The notes below the pieces were generated by a model. The model saw only the letters and a list, made by a program, of their open reading frames with translations, had not been told where the DNA came from and did no database searches. DNA of 64,000 nucleotides, taken from Pseudorasbora parva (lineage: Eukaryota; Chordata; Actinopteri; Cypriniformes; Gobionidae). Shown here in pieces: positions 58,529 to 64,000 of this stretch. A program made the position numbers and the translations under genes. The stretch's first letter is position 1; each line of letters starts with the position of its first letter. The DNA is taken from NCBI RefSeq assembly GCF_024679245.1, contig NC_090186.1, forward strand, positions 33,379,446 to 33,443,445, read 5' to 3'.

Positions 58529-61297
58529 CAATCTCCTGAATGCACCATTCAGATTTAAGTTAAATAAAATGTAAATTATCAATTAACTTCATTACATATC
58601 AGATCTTATGCAGGGTTCTTTAAAATGTAATATTATTACTCTTAATAACCAAGTACACTGCTGTTAAAATAGGAAAATGTCTCGGGTTATGACTATTACC
58701 CATGTTAATTGAGAGGGAACCAGACACTACGTCATCGAGATGACAGTTTGGGGCACGCGCCAAAAGCGTGAATGAAAAAAGGCCAATCCCGATTGGTGCT
58801 GCATCATGACATTGCGAGTGACAGAATTAAATGCCACCATAATCACCCATCAAGTGAACATGGTCTGAACGATAGGCTGAATAAACATATCTAACTCTTC
58901 AAAGTCAGATACTATTTAATTTTATTTAATTACAGTTCTGAATCATTCAGCTCTGGCACCATATGAAGATGTCTGAGGGAATCGACTTCAATGCTAGCCA
59001 CCCACATTAAGAGCAGAACGTAACTCCTGCCAAGTGTGGTGGTTGTGATATACTCTATCGTTTAAAGACATAATTCCCCAGAATTTAATGCAGCCATAAT
59101 CACCAGACGATACTGTTTGAATATGTATTTAACCGAGTCGTCATCTACACGCTGCCTCTGCAAACGCGAGATTCGATTCGTTTACAACATACTTAGCTTT
59201 CATCCCTCAAGATGAAAGACCACAGGCGCAAGGCTGAAACACTCGAAAAACGTATGGCTATACGCTTCGAGATATTTCTCAACTAACATAGCCAGCACCC
59301 TCAGGAGCTGACTGTATGTCTCGCACCAAACAGTATCACATGTACACTGATCGCGTGTGTTCACTCTTATTGCAGACCCGTAATCCACGCGCTGCCTCGG
59401 CAAAACGAGATCGAGCCTTGCATTATGAAGTGGCGAGCTCTCGTATACTTCACTCCTTCGATGCTGAGCACATCTAATTCCTTGGAAACTAGATCGCTCA
59501 TGCATCTGGAAACAGCCACAGGGCGAGCTGTCGCACTGGGGAGGAGAACATCGGCTCGCTACAGGCAGCCCCCTCGAGAGCTGCCAAAGTGTCCTTATTT
59601 TATGCTTAACGTTACCCGCCGTTAAGACGTGCTGTGCACGTCTGATTCCTTAGAATCAGACGGCTCAAGCATCGGGTTCTCCACCCCGGGGGAAGAAGGC
59701 GCAGCGCAGGCTTCCACGCGGGGAAGAAGAAGAACATCTGAACTGTCAGCAGGGACTGAGAAACTGCCTCAGCAGTCCCAAGACTGCCTCAGCAGTCCCA
59801 AATGACAAGTTCATTTGCGAGCCCACTGATCTACACCGCCACTCTGCCTCAACAGACGTGGGACAGAACTACGGGGCTCATGAGCCTGCCAGCTTCACAA
59901 AATACTCATTCAAACAACACCAAATAGACAAACAATTCAAACACAGAGCGCTTCGCTGAAGAGCAAAAAGCTAACTGCGCTATGTGCCAGCGTCCCTTTG
60001 TACCTTCCGGGTATGCCATCACTCGCTACGTCATGATGCAACACAATCAGGATTGGCCTTTTTTCATTCACGCTTCAGGCGCGGCACGCTGGGGGTGTAC
60101 CCTAAACTCGATGACGAAGTGCGAGTTCCCTCGAAAAGGGTACATTGTTTTTGCACAAATTTGCAAGTGTTTCACCTTCGCAGAACTGTCCATTGACTGG
60201 AAGGGCATTGATACATGTACATGAACCATCAGTGATGACATCACAGGTGTCGTATGAGTGACACGTGTCATTTGGCCAAACAAACAGACCCTCACATTTA
60301 CACTGATACTGCGATTCATTCAAAGAACACACTGGAAAGCAAAGAAGAGCAATACTGTAATTAACAGTAGCAATCAGTAGGCTATGTATGTAATTTTTTA
60401 GTAGTTTTTTTTTTTTTTTAGAACTTTAGTAGTATCACTAACTGTAGGTTAATTGTAACCATCAGAAGGATTTTTAGCCGATGAATGAGAATGGTTTTAA
60501 CAGGCTCACCTGTTAAAATGTTCAAAGCTGTAATTTCAGTACTGTTGTCCACTTGAAATGGAAGTTTAATATCTGTCATGGAAGATTTGGTTTCATTGAT
60601 CGCTACTGTTCTGGATACATTAATTTCTACAACCACAATGTATTCAACTGGATCTATATGGAAACATAATGTGATTTTACTAACCATGCGCGCAATAGGC
60701 TTTTACTCTTCAAGCAAAACAATGACAATAAAGCCCCTCTCTCAAAACAAATGGCCTATTAAGTAAAATATATATTTTTTAATTTTTACACACATAACAT
60801 CAAACTATTATAAGGACATTGTATTTGAGTATAGATGAGAAGAAAAGTGAATCAGACCTGCACTTCTTTGTCTTATATGATGCACTGGCTCATCTGTGTA
60901 ACTAAACTGGAATGATGTAAAAACAAAACATTTCATTGCAAGTGTTCAATGACGTTTCTCATATTAATTAATTAATTAATTAATTAATTTGTTCATTCAT
61001 TCATTAATTCATTCATTAATTCATTCATTCATACATTACTCAACAGTGTTTTGGGGTCAATGTTGCATATATCTTATAATAAAAGTCCTAAACAATCTTA
61101 GATTATATATCATTTTTGAAAGACAGGAGAGTTCCAAACATACAATTTTATGATTTTCATTGTTTAATGATATTTATAACAACCTTTGCCTACCTGTAAA
61201 TCCATGCTTGTTTCTGAAAGATTTAGAGTTTCCACAACACATCCATGGTTTAGCAGGATGGCCATGATGATTCCTAACAGGTATTTTAATATTTTCC
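23985..61297 (-). CDS. adgrf5-like: Gene B: ADGRF5-like adhesion GPCR with amplified EGF cassettes
   Basis: Spliced model of 35 exons, all GT-AG and in matching phase, roughly 2,040 residues beyond the unseen first exon. Order: secretion exon, linker, N-terminal module and EGF-like (unit 5), four copies of module/EGF-like/cbEGF/cbEGF, Thr-rich stalk, SEA, Ig, Ig, HormR-like, GAIN with GPS, seven transmembrane helices, short Ser-rich tail. Adhesion GPCRs of group VI (ADGRF) self-cleave at the GPS and signal through a tethered agonist at the plasma membrane. The N-terminal module, EGF-like, SEA, Ig and 7TM order resembles ADGRF5 (GPR116), but the calcium-binding EGF repeats are an expansion. 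It is head-to-tail with gene A. No frame break was found in any modelled exon. The model depends on visual splice-site choice. Confidence 0.85.
24127..24202. repeat. (AT)n microsatellite before the last exon
   Basis: Uninterrupted AT repeat in the last intron of gene B. Between it and the exon is a roughly 45-bp duplication containing TTATTTGCA and AACGTATCTGAAG, copying the acceptor and first codons of the last exon. Confidence 0.95.
24675..24716 (-). CDS. adgrf5-like: Gene B TM7 exon (42 nt)
   Basis: Acceptor ttctgcag and donor gtatgt, phase 0-0, encoding GFFILVFGTLLDSK, which completes TM7 after FALLNSLQ of the preceding exon. The small TM7 exon is usual for adhesion GPCR genes. Confidence 0.9.
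24948..25151. mobile_element. 204-bp palindromic MITE in the TM6/7 intron
   Basis: The arms GCAGGGTCCCCAATCTCGGT / inverse are almost perfectly complementary over about 90 bp, with a short loop near 25045-25060. The AATCTCGGTCCTGGAGG terminus is a common hAT-like fish MITE end. It sits 32 bp from the donor of the 7TM exon. Confidence 0.9.
25184..26539 (-). CDS. adgrf5-like: Gene B GAIN/GPS and most of the seven-transmembrane domain
   Basis: One 1,356-nt exon (452 codons), acceptor ttttcag and donor gtataa, phase 0-0. After the GAIN beta part comes the GPS: CVFWNFNLDAWDSTGCKVKP and CECNHTTSFSILMSP, with the two Trp and four Cys in canonical places and cleavage expected between the two residues of HT/T. 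The tethered agonist would be TSFSILMSP. Six helices follow: ITYIGVTISMASLILCLIIE (TM1), VNIAVSLLIANICFIIGAAV (TM2), FFYLALFFWMLISALLLFYR (TM3), AFIVGYGAPLLIAVITVAST (TM4), ALLAFVIPALTIVAINLVVL (TM5), VAILTPIFGLTWGFGIGTMV (TM6), then the start of TM7. Motifs typical of the class (FFWML, LTWGFG) are intact. Confidence 0.95.
26673..27109 (-). CDS. adgrf5-like: Gene B hormone-receptor-like module and start of GAIN (two exons)
   Basis: Exon 27109-26934 (176 nt, phase 1-0) encodes ELPCKNETLGDGKYGENVTG, PCEQGKEGTITYLCTAGSWK and the Cys in NRHCIL. This is the C..C..C..G-x-W..C pattern of the HormR-like module before GAIN in ADGRF receptors. Exon 26843-26673 (171 nt, phase 0-0) encodes DLVPQDIPAVVAELSTATKN and ends ISEPVMR, helical GAIN subdomain A. 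Confidence 0.85.
27226..27683 (-). CDS. adgrf5-like: Gene B second Ig-like domain (two exons)
   Basis: Exon 27683-27480 (204 nt) starts GTYACVIKRDIPYIQWEDIV and contains MNQTVQLTCCETKYDVEWTP. Exon 27369-27226 (144 nt) has DDKGCITLKHKIESADCSSE and CQLMIPELRVFSYGQSKVTI. The first exon opens with the Y-A-C end strand of the preceding Ig and goes on to the next Ig domain. Both are phase 1-1 and paired with gene A exons 754-545 and 382-269. Confidence 0.85.
27700..28480. other. Intron sequence with a gag-like or low-complexity repeat
   Basis: 27990-28440 has a plus-strand frame at 28177-28422 (TDTEPALVMENEPASPTEPY) and a duplicated ATGCGGAGCCTACC word. It resembles acidic, Pro-rich stretches of repeated retroelement-derived frames, but the family is not identified. 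Confidence 0.35.
28481..31100. other. Mosaic of interspersed repeats in the Ig intron
   Basis: 28490-28850 is an A-rich repeat; 28850-29650 a further repeat with a CpG-rich right half. 29800-30500 is a Pro/His/Leu-codon low-complexity stretch (words such as GGCTCCACC and CTCCACCGTGG). It resembles, in the opposite orientation, 62.95-63.96 kb, so both are copies of one family, probably a retroelement internal region. Overlapping open frames on both strands are by-products of the composition. Confidence 0.5.
30542..30841. mobile_element. 300-bp MITE with perfect 19-bp TIRs
   Basis: Begins GCCCTGTCCCAAATGGCAC and ends with its exact inverse complement. hAT-like ends; no coding capacity. Inserted next to the 29.8-30.5 kb low-complexity repeat. 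Confidence 0.9.
31101..34020. other. Intron with mariner-like and other repeat pieces
   Basis: 31360-32160 has repeated words CACATTTCTCAATACTTAGG (at about 31398 and 31900) and CTTTTGC.AAACTCTTCACA, related to the mariner-like elements at 38.1-39.4 and 41.4-42.5 kb. 32170-32690 is the second copy of the GGCCGTATTCACAAAAC element (see 10230-10918), interrupted by a piece with CGACCCAAAGGGTCTTCATC. 32690-33990 shows no gene. Confidence 0.5.
34021..34215 (-). CDS. adgrf5-like: Gene B first Ig-like domain exon
   Basis: 195-nt exon, acceptor ctttcag and donor gtgagt, phase 1-1. It holds MKLECTRPDSVSGDLSWKLN and SQGGSLLTVKSIDDKDKG. The Cys, the Trp and the L-T-V-K strand fit an Ig domain. The following Cys usually found after the DxGxYxC turn would lie in the next exon. 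Confidence 0.85.
34294..36818 (-). CDS. adgrf5-like: Gene B SEA domain (three exons)
   Basis: Exons 36818-36721 (98 nt, phase 1-0), 34612-34548 (65 nt, 0-2) and 34433-34294 (140 nt, 2-1), matching gene A exon for exon. Motifs: MSMKLEKTFDTSLNDPNDET; SYQTVSTFRPGSVRVTGF; PGSIITNYEVNSTTNSPANF and VAETLTIDGIPVPVGDFAES. G-S-I-I-T-N-Y fits the SEA autoproteolysis loop. The intron between the first two exons (34613-36720) is full of repeats. Confidence 0.85.
34613..36720. other. SEA intron filled with repeats
   Basis: 34890-35180 is an AT-rich repeat with TCATTTATGAATG words in both orientations. 35298-35479 is a small MITE (listed separately). 35760-36650 contains CCCAAGTCTCCCGGAAGTTC and CCGGGAGTCTCCCG, a hAT-type fish repeat. 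No gene. Confidence 0.5.
35298..35479. mobile_element. 182-bp MITE with CATACCTGTCAA ends
   Basis: CATACCTGTCAAGTATCCCG at the left and TTGACAGGTATG at the right are inverse complements for 12 bp. The interior has the repeated word ATCCCGT.TTT. Confidence 0.75.
36835..36902. repeat. (CA)n microsatellite
   Basis: Uninterrupted ACAC repeat 17 bp upstream (in transcript sense) of the first SEA exon acceptor. Confidence 0.97.
37130..37615. mobile_element. AT-rich repeat ending GTAAAGTGTTACCAAA
   Basis: Rich in TTAATTAGTTA and CATTAGT words in both orientations, with an end like that of 34890-35180 (AAGTTTTACCAAA). Probably a MITE family; the left terminus is not defined. Confidence 0.5.
37650..38033 (-). 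CDS. adgrf5-like: Gene B Thr-rich mucin-like stalk exon
   Basis: 384-nt exon, acceptor cactacag and donor gtatgt, phase 1-1, 128 residues of Thr/Ala/Asn/Pro/Ile repeats (AAPNTTTPAISTT, APNATTTAIS) ending IPTKPG. Such stalks are usually heavily O-glycosylated and hold N-terminal domains away from the membrane. N-T-T and N-A-T words also give many N-glycosylation sites. The exon is an in-frame degenerate repeat of about 18-48 bp units, so its length is probably polymorphic. Reverse-strand frames here are artefacts. Confidence 0.75.
38130..39400 (+). mobile_element. Tc1/mariner-like element remnant
   Basis: A plus-strand frame (38500-38697) starts RMHGGAQRRARIRVTDGIRA and contains YREAGEQVQPHLSRDTVAS. 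This matches the helix-turn-helix start of a mariner-type transposase, which then runs into a deletion and stop. Flanks are rich in GTGTTTGTGTTTT-type ends. No DDE catalytic part remains. Confidence 0.6.
39401..42981. other. Large intron between array and stalk, no exon seen
   Basis: 40122-40139 is a C-run. 40140-40420 is a CpG-containing repeat with AATTTGCGTCATTGGCGG. 41380-42480 is a noncoding mariner-type repeat (TTTACAGTTTTTCTCAGTCG at the left, GTGTTTGTGTTTTAGTTAAA at the right). The remaining sequence has no supported feature. Confidence 0.5.
42982..43090 (-). pseudogene. Truncated calcium-binding EGF-type exon
   Basis: Minus strand from about 43090 reads SICNNTVGSYNCSCKSGYNV and ends INSNNTC, then donor gtaagat, the same pattern as cbEGF-b exons (TCTNEIGSYNCSC.. 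NNTC). The 5' half with D-I-N-E-C and its acceptor is missing, cut by the recombinase fragment at 43091. Without an acceptor it is probably skipped; skipping keeps phase 1 between unit 1 and the Thr stalk. Confidence 0.8.
43091..43810 (+). mobile_element. DIRS-like tyrosine recombinase fragment (N-terminal and middle part)
   Basis: The frame starting within 43015-43854 reads LGLAPEGARYLEEGLPSDV, RAPSTRRLYSLKWNVFVTWC, TPSTLKVYVAAIGAFHA, LGRHNLVVRFLRGARRMRP and LKVAFLLAITSLRRVGNLQ. This is the core-binding and early catalytic part of a DIRS/Ngaro-type tyrosine recombinase, with the first catalytic Arg in LRRVGNL. The C-terminal catalytic part is missing. The first ~25 codons of that frame are antisense EGF exon and the last ~15 are array sequence, so both ends are breakpoints. 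Confidence 0.85.
44382..46316 (-). CDS. adgrf5-like: Unit 1 exons: module, EGF-like, cbEGF-b, cbEGF-a
   Basis: Exons 46316-46170 (147 nt), 45657-45499 (159), 45364-45218 (147) and 44540-44382 (159), all phase 1-1. Module LPSNYMIDIDVRFFDLFL, ending NITDIDMTTG. EGF-like CGLNGTEYECKCEENHVWPN. cbEGF-b VCGSYSTCTN and FTATNSSLTISINNTC. cbEGF-a CGLNARCTN and RNQQVSISNPCN. The intron between the two cbEGF exons is enlarged by a MITE. Confidence 0.9.
44566..45095. mobile_element. MITE in unit 1 only (TAGCCTAGAAATCTAGACGC)
   Basis: Starts TAGCCTAGAAATCTAGACGC and ends GGGTCTGGCTTGTCAGGCTA, imperfect inverse ends. It is flanked by GATGACAT at 44559 and AGGATGACAT at 45096, the target word duplicated from the unit sequence, so it inserted after the array formed. 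The 89-codon open frame inside is not a gene. Second copy at 10160-11290. Confidence 0.85.
46555..47035. mobile_element. Unit 1: DIRS-like end repeat joined to L2-like LINE tail
   Basis: 46555-46785 is the DIRS-like terminal sequence (GAGAGGGAACGAGACACTGC, TGACGTAGCGAGTGACGGGA). 46786-47035 is the tail of an L2/CR1-type LINE (CTTTGAGATTCTTCGGAATG, AAAGTGCGTTATAAATAAA) ending in (ATT)n and (AGT)n. The LINE coding part present in units 2 and 3 is deleted. Confidence 0.75.
48600..49753 (-). CDS. adgrf5-like: Unit 2 exons: module, EGF-like, cbEGF-b, cbEGF-a
   Basis: Exons 49753-49607 (147 nt), 49332-49174 (159), 49037-48891 (147) and 48758-48600 (159), all phase 1-1. Module ends NITEIDMTTG. cbEGF-b has VCGSNSTCTN, which makes an N-S-T glycosylation site absent from the other copies, and FSATNSNLTISINNTC. 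cbEGF-a has CGLNSYCTN. All cysteines of the EGF patterns are kept. Confidence 0.9.
49985..50990 (+). mobile_element. Unit 2: DIRS-like end repeat and L2-like LINE 3' end
   Basis: 49985-50220 matches the DIRS terminal repeat. 50430-50990 carries the last part of a LINE reverse transcriptase (SRHWLPVSSQIDHKILLLTH, HAPSYLQELI, GERAFCLAALRLWNHL), then the LINE tail and an (ATT)n run. This terminal RT block is typical of L2/Rex/CR1-type elements. 5'-truncated, with the stop after NHLLM. Confidence 0.75.
52968..54382 (-). CDS. adgrf5-like: Unit 3 exons: module, EGF-like, cbEGF-b, cbEGF-a
   Basis: Exons 54382-54236 (147 nt), 53706-53548 (159), 53412-53266 (147) and 53126-52968 (159), all phase 1-1 with intact GT-AG sites. 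Module: LPSNYMIDIDVRFFDLFL, ending NITDIDMTTG. EGF-like ends PLCQKG where the other units have PLCQRG. cbEGF-b has VCGSYSTCTN and NKIGSYNCSC. cbEGF-a is DVNECLKTSEFCGLNSRCTN. Three or four point differences from units 1 and 2 are visible per exon at most. Confidence 0.9.
54610..55625 (+). mobile_element. Unit 3: DIRS-like end repeat and L2-like LINE 3' end
   Basis: Same structure as in unit 2: DIRS-like end at 54610-54850, LINE RT end at 55094-55405 (SRHWLPVSSHIDHKILLLTH), tail and (ATT)n at 55590-55623. Because both elements sit at the same place in units 2 and 3, they were copied with the unit and did not insert twice. Confidence 0.75.
56479..58830. repeat. Tandem unit 4 (partial, first in transcript order)
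   Basis: Starts at the shared AGGCTAGTAATCAGCGATAT and follows units 2 and 3 almost base for base through all four exons up to a DIRS-like terminal repeat at about 58680. There it continues into a fuller DIRS-like element instead of the LINE and MITE segment present in units 2-3. An A-run of about 25 is at 58502-58527. Confidence 0.9.
57048..58440 (-). CDS. adgrf5-like: Unit 4 exons: module, EGF-like, cbEGF-b, cbEGF-a
   Basis: Exons 58440-58294 (147 nt), 57778-57620 (159), 57485-57339 (147) and 57206-57048 (159), all phase 1-1. Module: LHSKYIIDIDVRFFDLFL through NITDCDVTTG, the most diverged module of the four, with an extra Cys. EGF-like: CGLNGTEYECKCEENHVWPN with CIQALPSEGPLC. cbEGF-b: DINECAISPSVCGSDSTCTN with SYNCSC. 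cbEGF-a: DVNECLKTSEFCGLNSRCTN with SYNCSC. The D-x-N-E-C starts are the calcium-binding EGF signature, but the domains are cut short after the fifth Cys, ending NNTC or HPCN just before the donor. Confidence 0.88.
58680..60150 (-). mobile_element. Defective DIRS-like element with inverted terminal repeats
   Basis: The left end (GAGAGGGAACCAGACACTAC, GCGTGAATGAAAAAAGGCCA, CATCATGACATTGCGAGTGA) is matched by the inverse complement at the right (TCACTCGCTACGTCATGATG, TGGCCTTTTTTCATTCACGC, GCGAGTTCCCTCGAAAAGGG). Inside, minus strand around 59540-59430, is a gag-like frame with VSKELDVLSIEGVKYT. About 1.47 kb, so reverse transcriptase and recombinase are gone. It sits between unit 4 and unit 5 of gene B, 25 bp from the end of the unit 5 EGF-like exon. 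Confidence 0.75.
60176..60653 (-). CDS. adgrf5-like: Unit 5: diverged N-terminal module and EGF-like exons
   Basis: Exon 60653-60510 (144 nt, phase 1-1) begins DPVEYIVVVEINVSRTVA and ends EITALNILTG, the same fold unit as the 147-nt module exons of the array. Exon 60331-60176 (156 nt, phase 1-1) encodes the Cys-rich VCSLNESQYQCKCEG, VWPNDTCHSYDTCD and CTCINALPVNGQFC. This C-C-x-W-P-C-C-C-C-LP-G-C pattern is the one that follows the N-terminal module in ADGRF5. It is clearly diverged from units 1-4 and has no calcium-binding EGF exons, so it is probably the ancestral copy. Confidence 0.85.
60858..60906 (-). CDS. adgrf5-like: Gene B linker exon
   Basis: 49-nt exon, acceptor attccag and donor gtctgat, phase 0-1, encoding FSYTDEPVHHIRQRSA. 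It ends with a weak basic R-Q-R-S site that might be a proprotein cleavage site (inference). The gene A partner is at 2314-2353. Confidence 0.7.
61194..61297 (-). CDS. adgrf5-like: Gene B secretion-signal exon
   Basis: 104-nt exon, acceptor ttttttcag and donor gtaggc. It encodes GKILKYLLGIIMAILLNHG then CVVETLNLSE, a hydrophobic signal-peptide core followed by the mature N-terminus. The internal ATG could start a short signal, but the hydrophobic stretch begins before it and a good acceptor precedes the exon, so a short upstream exon with the true start is more likely. Confidence 0.75.
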
Positions 61298-61439
61298 CTG
61301 AAAAAATTATACATTTTCTTGAAATTGGCATGAAACAGAATTTGCGATAGTATTTTCTTCCATGTAATGAAATGCAACAACAACAACAAATGTAGGATGG
61401 GACTTGAATTTGTCCATTAAAAATCAATTGGATTATTGT

Positions 61440-62712
<1,273 letters not shown>

Positions 62713-64000
62713 CAAGATGTTTTCTATTGCTGTGATTGCATTTGAGGGACTATCATGGGTTAGCTGTAGCTTATCCAACAAGAATGAGATGGTTGATGCA
62801 GAATGAAAAATATAACTACTTTAAAAACATTGGGAAAAATAAAACACTGTGGTGAGTTAAGGATTAATCAGAAATCCATGACAATTAATTAACTAGAAGT
62901 TGAAACATAGGCCAAAAATGAGACCATGACTATCAACTGAACAGAAAATGACAATGAAACTAAACATAACATCCCCATAAAGTCCAAATTGAGGAGGGAG
63001 GGGGCTCTGGGGGATGACAAGGAGCAGAGAGAGGAAGACACCAGGGAGAGGCAGAAACATGAAGGCCCATGGTGGAGCCATGGAGAAAGGAGCCATGATA
63101 GAGCTTTAGTCTAGAGGCTGGACAGAACAGGGAGACCAGTAATCCAGGGAGGTGGAGCTGGTGGAGATGTAGACACAGGCAAAGCAGAAGAGTCGAAGAC
63201 AAGTCTGGAGTGCCACGGTTGAGCCATATGCGGTCATGACCCAGGTGGAGACATGGGTTCAGTAGACCAGGGGGAAGCCATGGTGACTGAGGATGATGGT
63301 GGAACTGGAGGTAAGGAGAAGCCAGGGGGAGCCAGAGTGGTGGACGTGCAGGTGATGACTTCATAGACGAGGGGGCCCAGCAGAGCCTGAGGGATGACAG
63401 ACCATAGTGTGGCCAAGGGAGCATTGAGCCAAGGTGAAGCCAGTGAGTGGGAAGATGGAGGTTGCTTGAGGTGGAGCTGAGGGATCCATAGGCCAAGACG
63501 GAACTGATGACTGGGAAGCCTCAGGTGGCAGCTTAGAAGTGAGAGGAAGGCTGGGGGTATGTGATGAATGAGACTTGTAGCTGGGCACAGCCAATGGTGA
63601 TGAATGAGACTTGATTCTCATCAACAAAGACTTTGTGCTGGATGACAAAGACTGGATGATGATGACTGGGTGCTTGAGTGCCAGCAGAGATGAAGATGAC
63701 TTGTGACTAGACTAAATCAGTGACATCAAAGACCATTTGGAACTGGGACTTGGCTCCAAGATGAAAATAGCCTCTGACGATCACTTTGGTTCTTTCTTCA
63801 TGGCGGGTTCAGGCTCAGAGGCTGCAGCTGCGGTGGGCTCTGGCTGTTCCACTGTGGGTATGGCTAATTGCAGGCTGGGAGTGGGACTGGCATTATCCTC
63901 TTTAGCTAGGCAGATAGGGAATTGCATTGCACCTGCATCTACTCCCTATACTATCAGTATTCAACCCGCCACATATACCTTCTCCGTTTTGTCAGACTTG
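62713..64000. other. Gene B upstream flank with a low-complexity repeat
   Basis: 62950-63960 is rich in GGTGGAG and GATGACTGGG words and is related, inverted, to 29.8-30.5 kb. The 178-codon minus frame (63496-62960) is Leu/Pro/His/Ser-rich without a domain and overlaps others, as expected from composition. No gene supported; the first exon of gene B should lie in this flank or beyond. Confidence 0.45.

Noticed and set aside
62960..63496. 178-codon Leu/Pro/His-rich minus frame as a gene
   Set aside because: Low-complexity composition, no domain, frames open on overlapping registers, and a related repeat at 29.8-30.5 kb.

Overview
This is a piece of a vertebrate nuclear genome, most likely a cyprinid-type teleost. 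It has GT-AG introns, long AT/CA microsatellites and a dense mix of fish transposons: DIRS-like tyrosine-recombinase elements, L2/L1-type LINE ends, many short TIR elements (MITEs) and a DUF7869-type element. No prokaryotic features, tRNA, rRNA or CRISPR were seen. All exon models were made by eye from splice sites, intron phase and comparison of copies within the window. No database search was run, and family names rest on recognised domain patterns.

Two head-to-tail genes on the minus strand encode adhesion G-protein-coupled receptors of the ADGRF5 (GPR116) type. Gene A has its 5' part at 4314-269 and runs off the left edge: secretion exon, short linker, SEA domain, Ig domains. Gene B spans 61297-23985 and appears complete except for its first exon: secretion exon, linker, an N-terminal module plus EGF-like pair, four further copies of a four-exon cassette, a Thr-rich stalk, SEA, Ig, Ig, hormone-receptor-like module, GAIN/GPS, 7TM and a short cytoplasmic tail. 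Every intron phase in the model agrees, giving roughly 2,000 residues.

The standout structure is at 43.8-58.8 kb: four near-identical direct repeats of 4.1-4.4 kb, each with four exons (147, 159, 147 and 159 nt, all phase 1-1). Any number of cassettes keeps the frame, so the ectodomain has been lengthened by copying genomic blocks, introns and embedded transposons included. The array is bordered by DIRS-like material on both sides: a recombinase fragment next to a broken EGF exon at 43.0-43.8 kb, and a defective element with inverted terminal repeats at 58.7-60.15 kb. Gene A has none of these cassettes; its linker exon joins directly to SEA.

The 4.3-24 kb interval between the genes is mostly repeats. 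It also holds an isolated relic of an ADGRF 7TM exon at 12.74-12.87 kb, a 93-bp minisatellite that keeps a reading frame, a 186-bp palindrome, a broken DUF7869-type transposase-like gene, an unrecognised set of minus-strand exons at 18.8-20.3 kb, a DIRS 3' fragment and an L1-type LINE end. The last 3 kb (61.4-64 kb) hold a second DIRS-like element and a low-complexity repeat.
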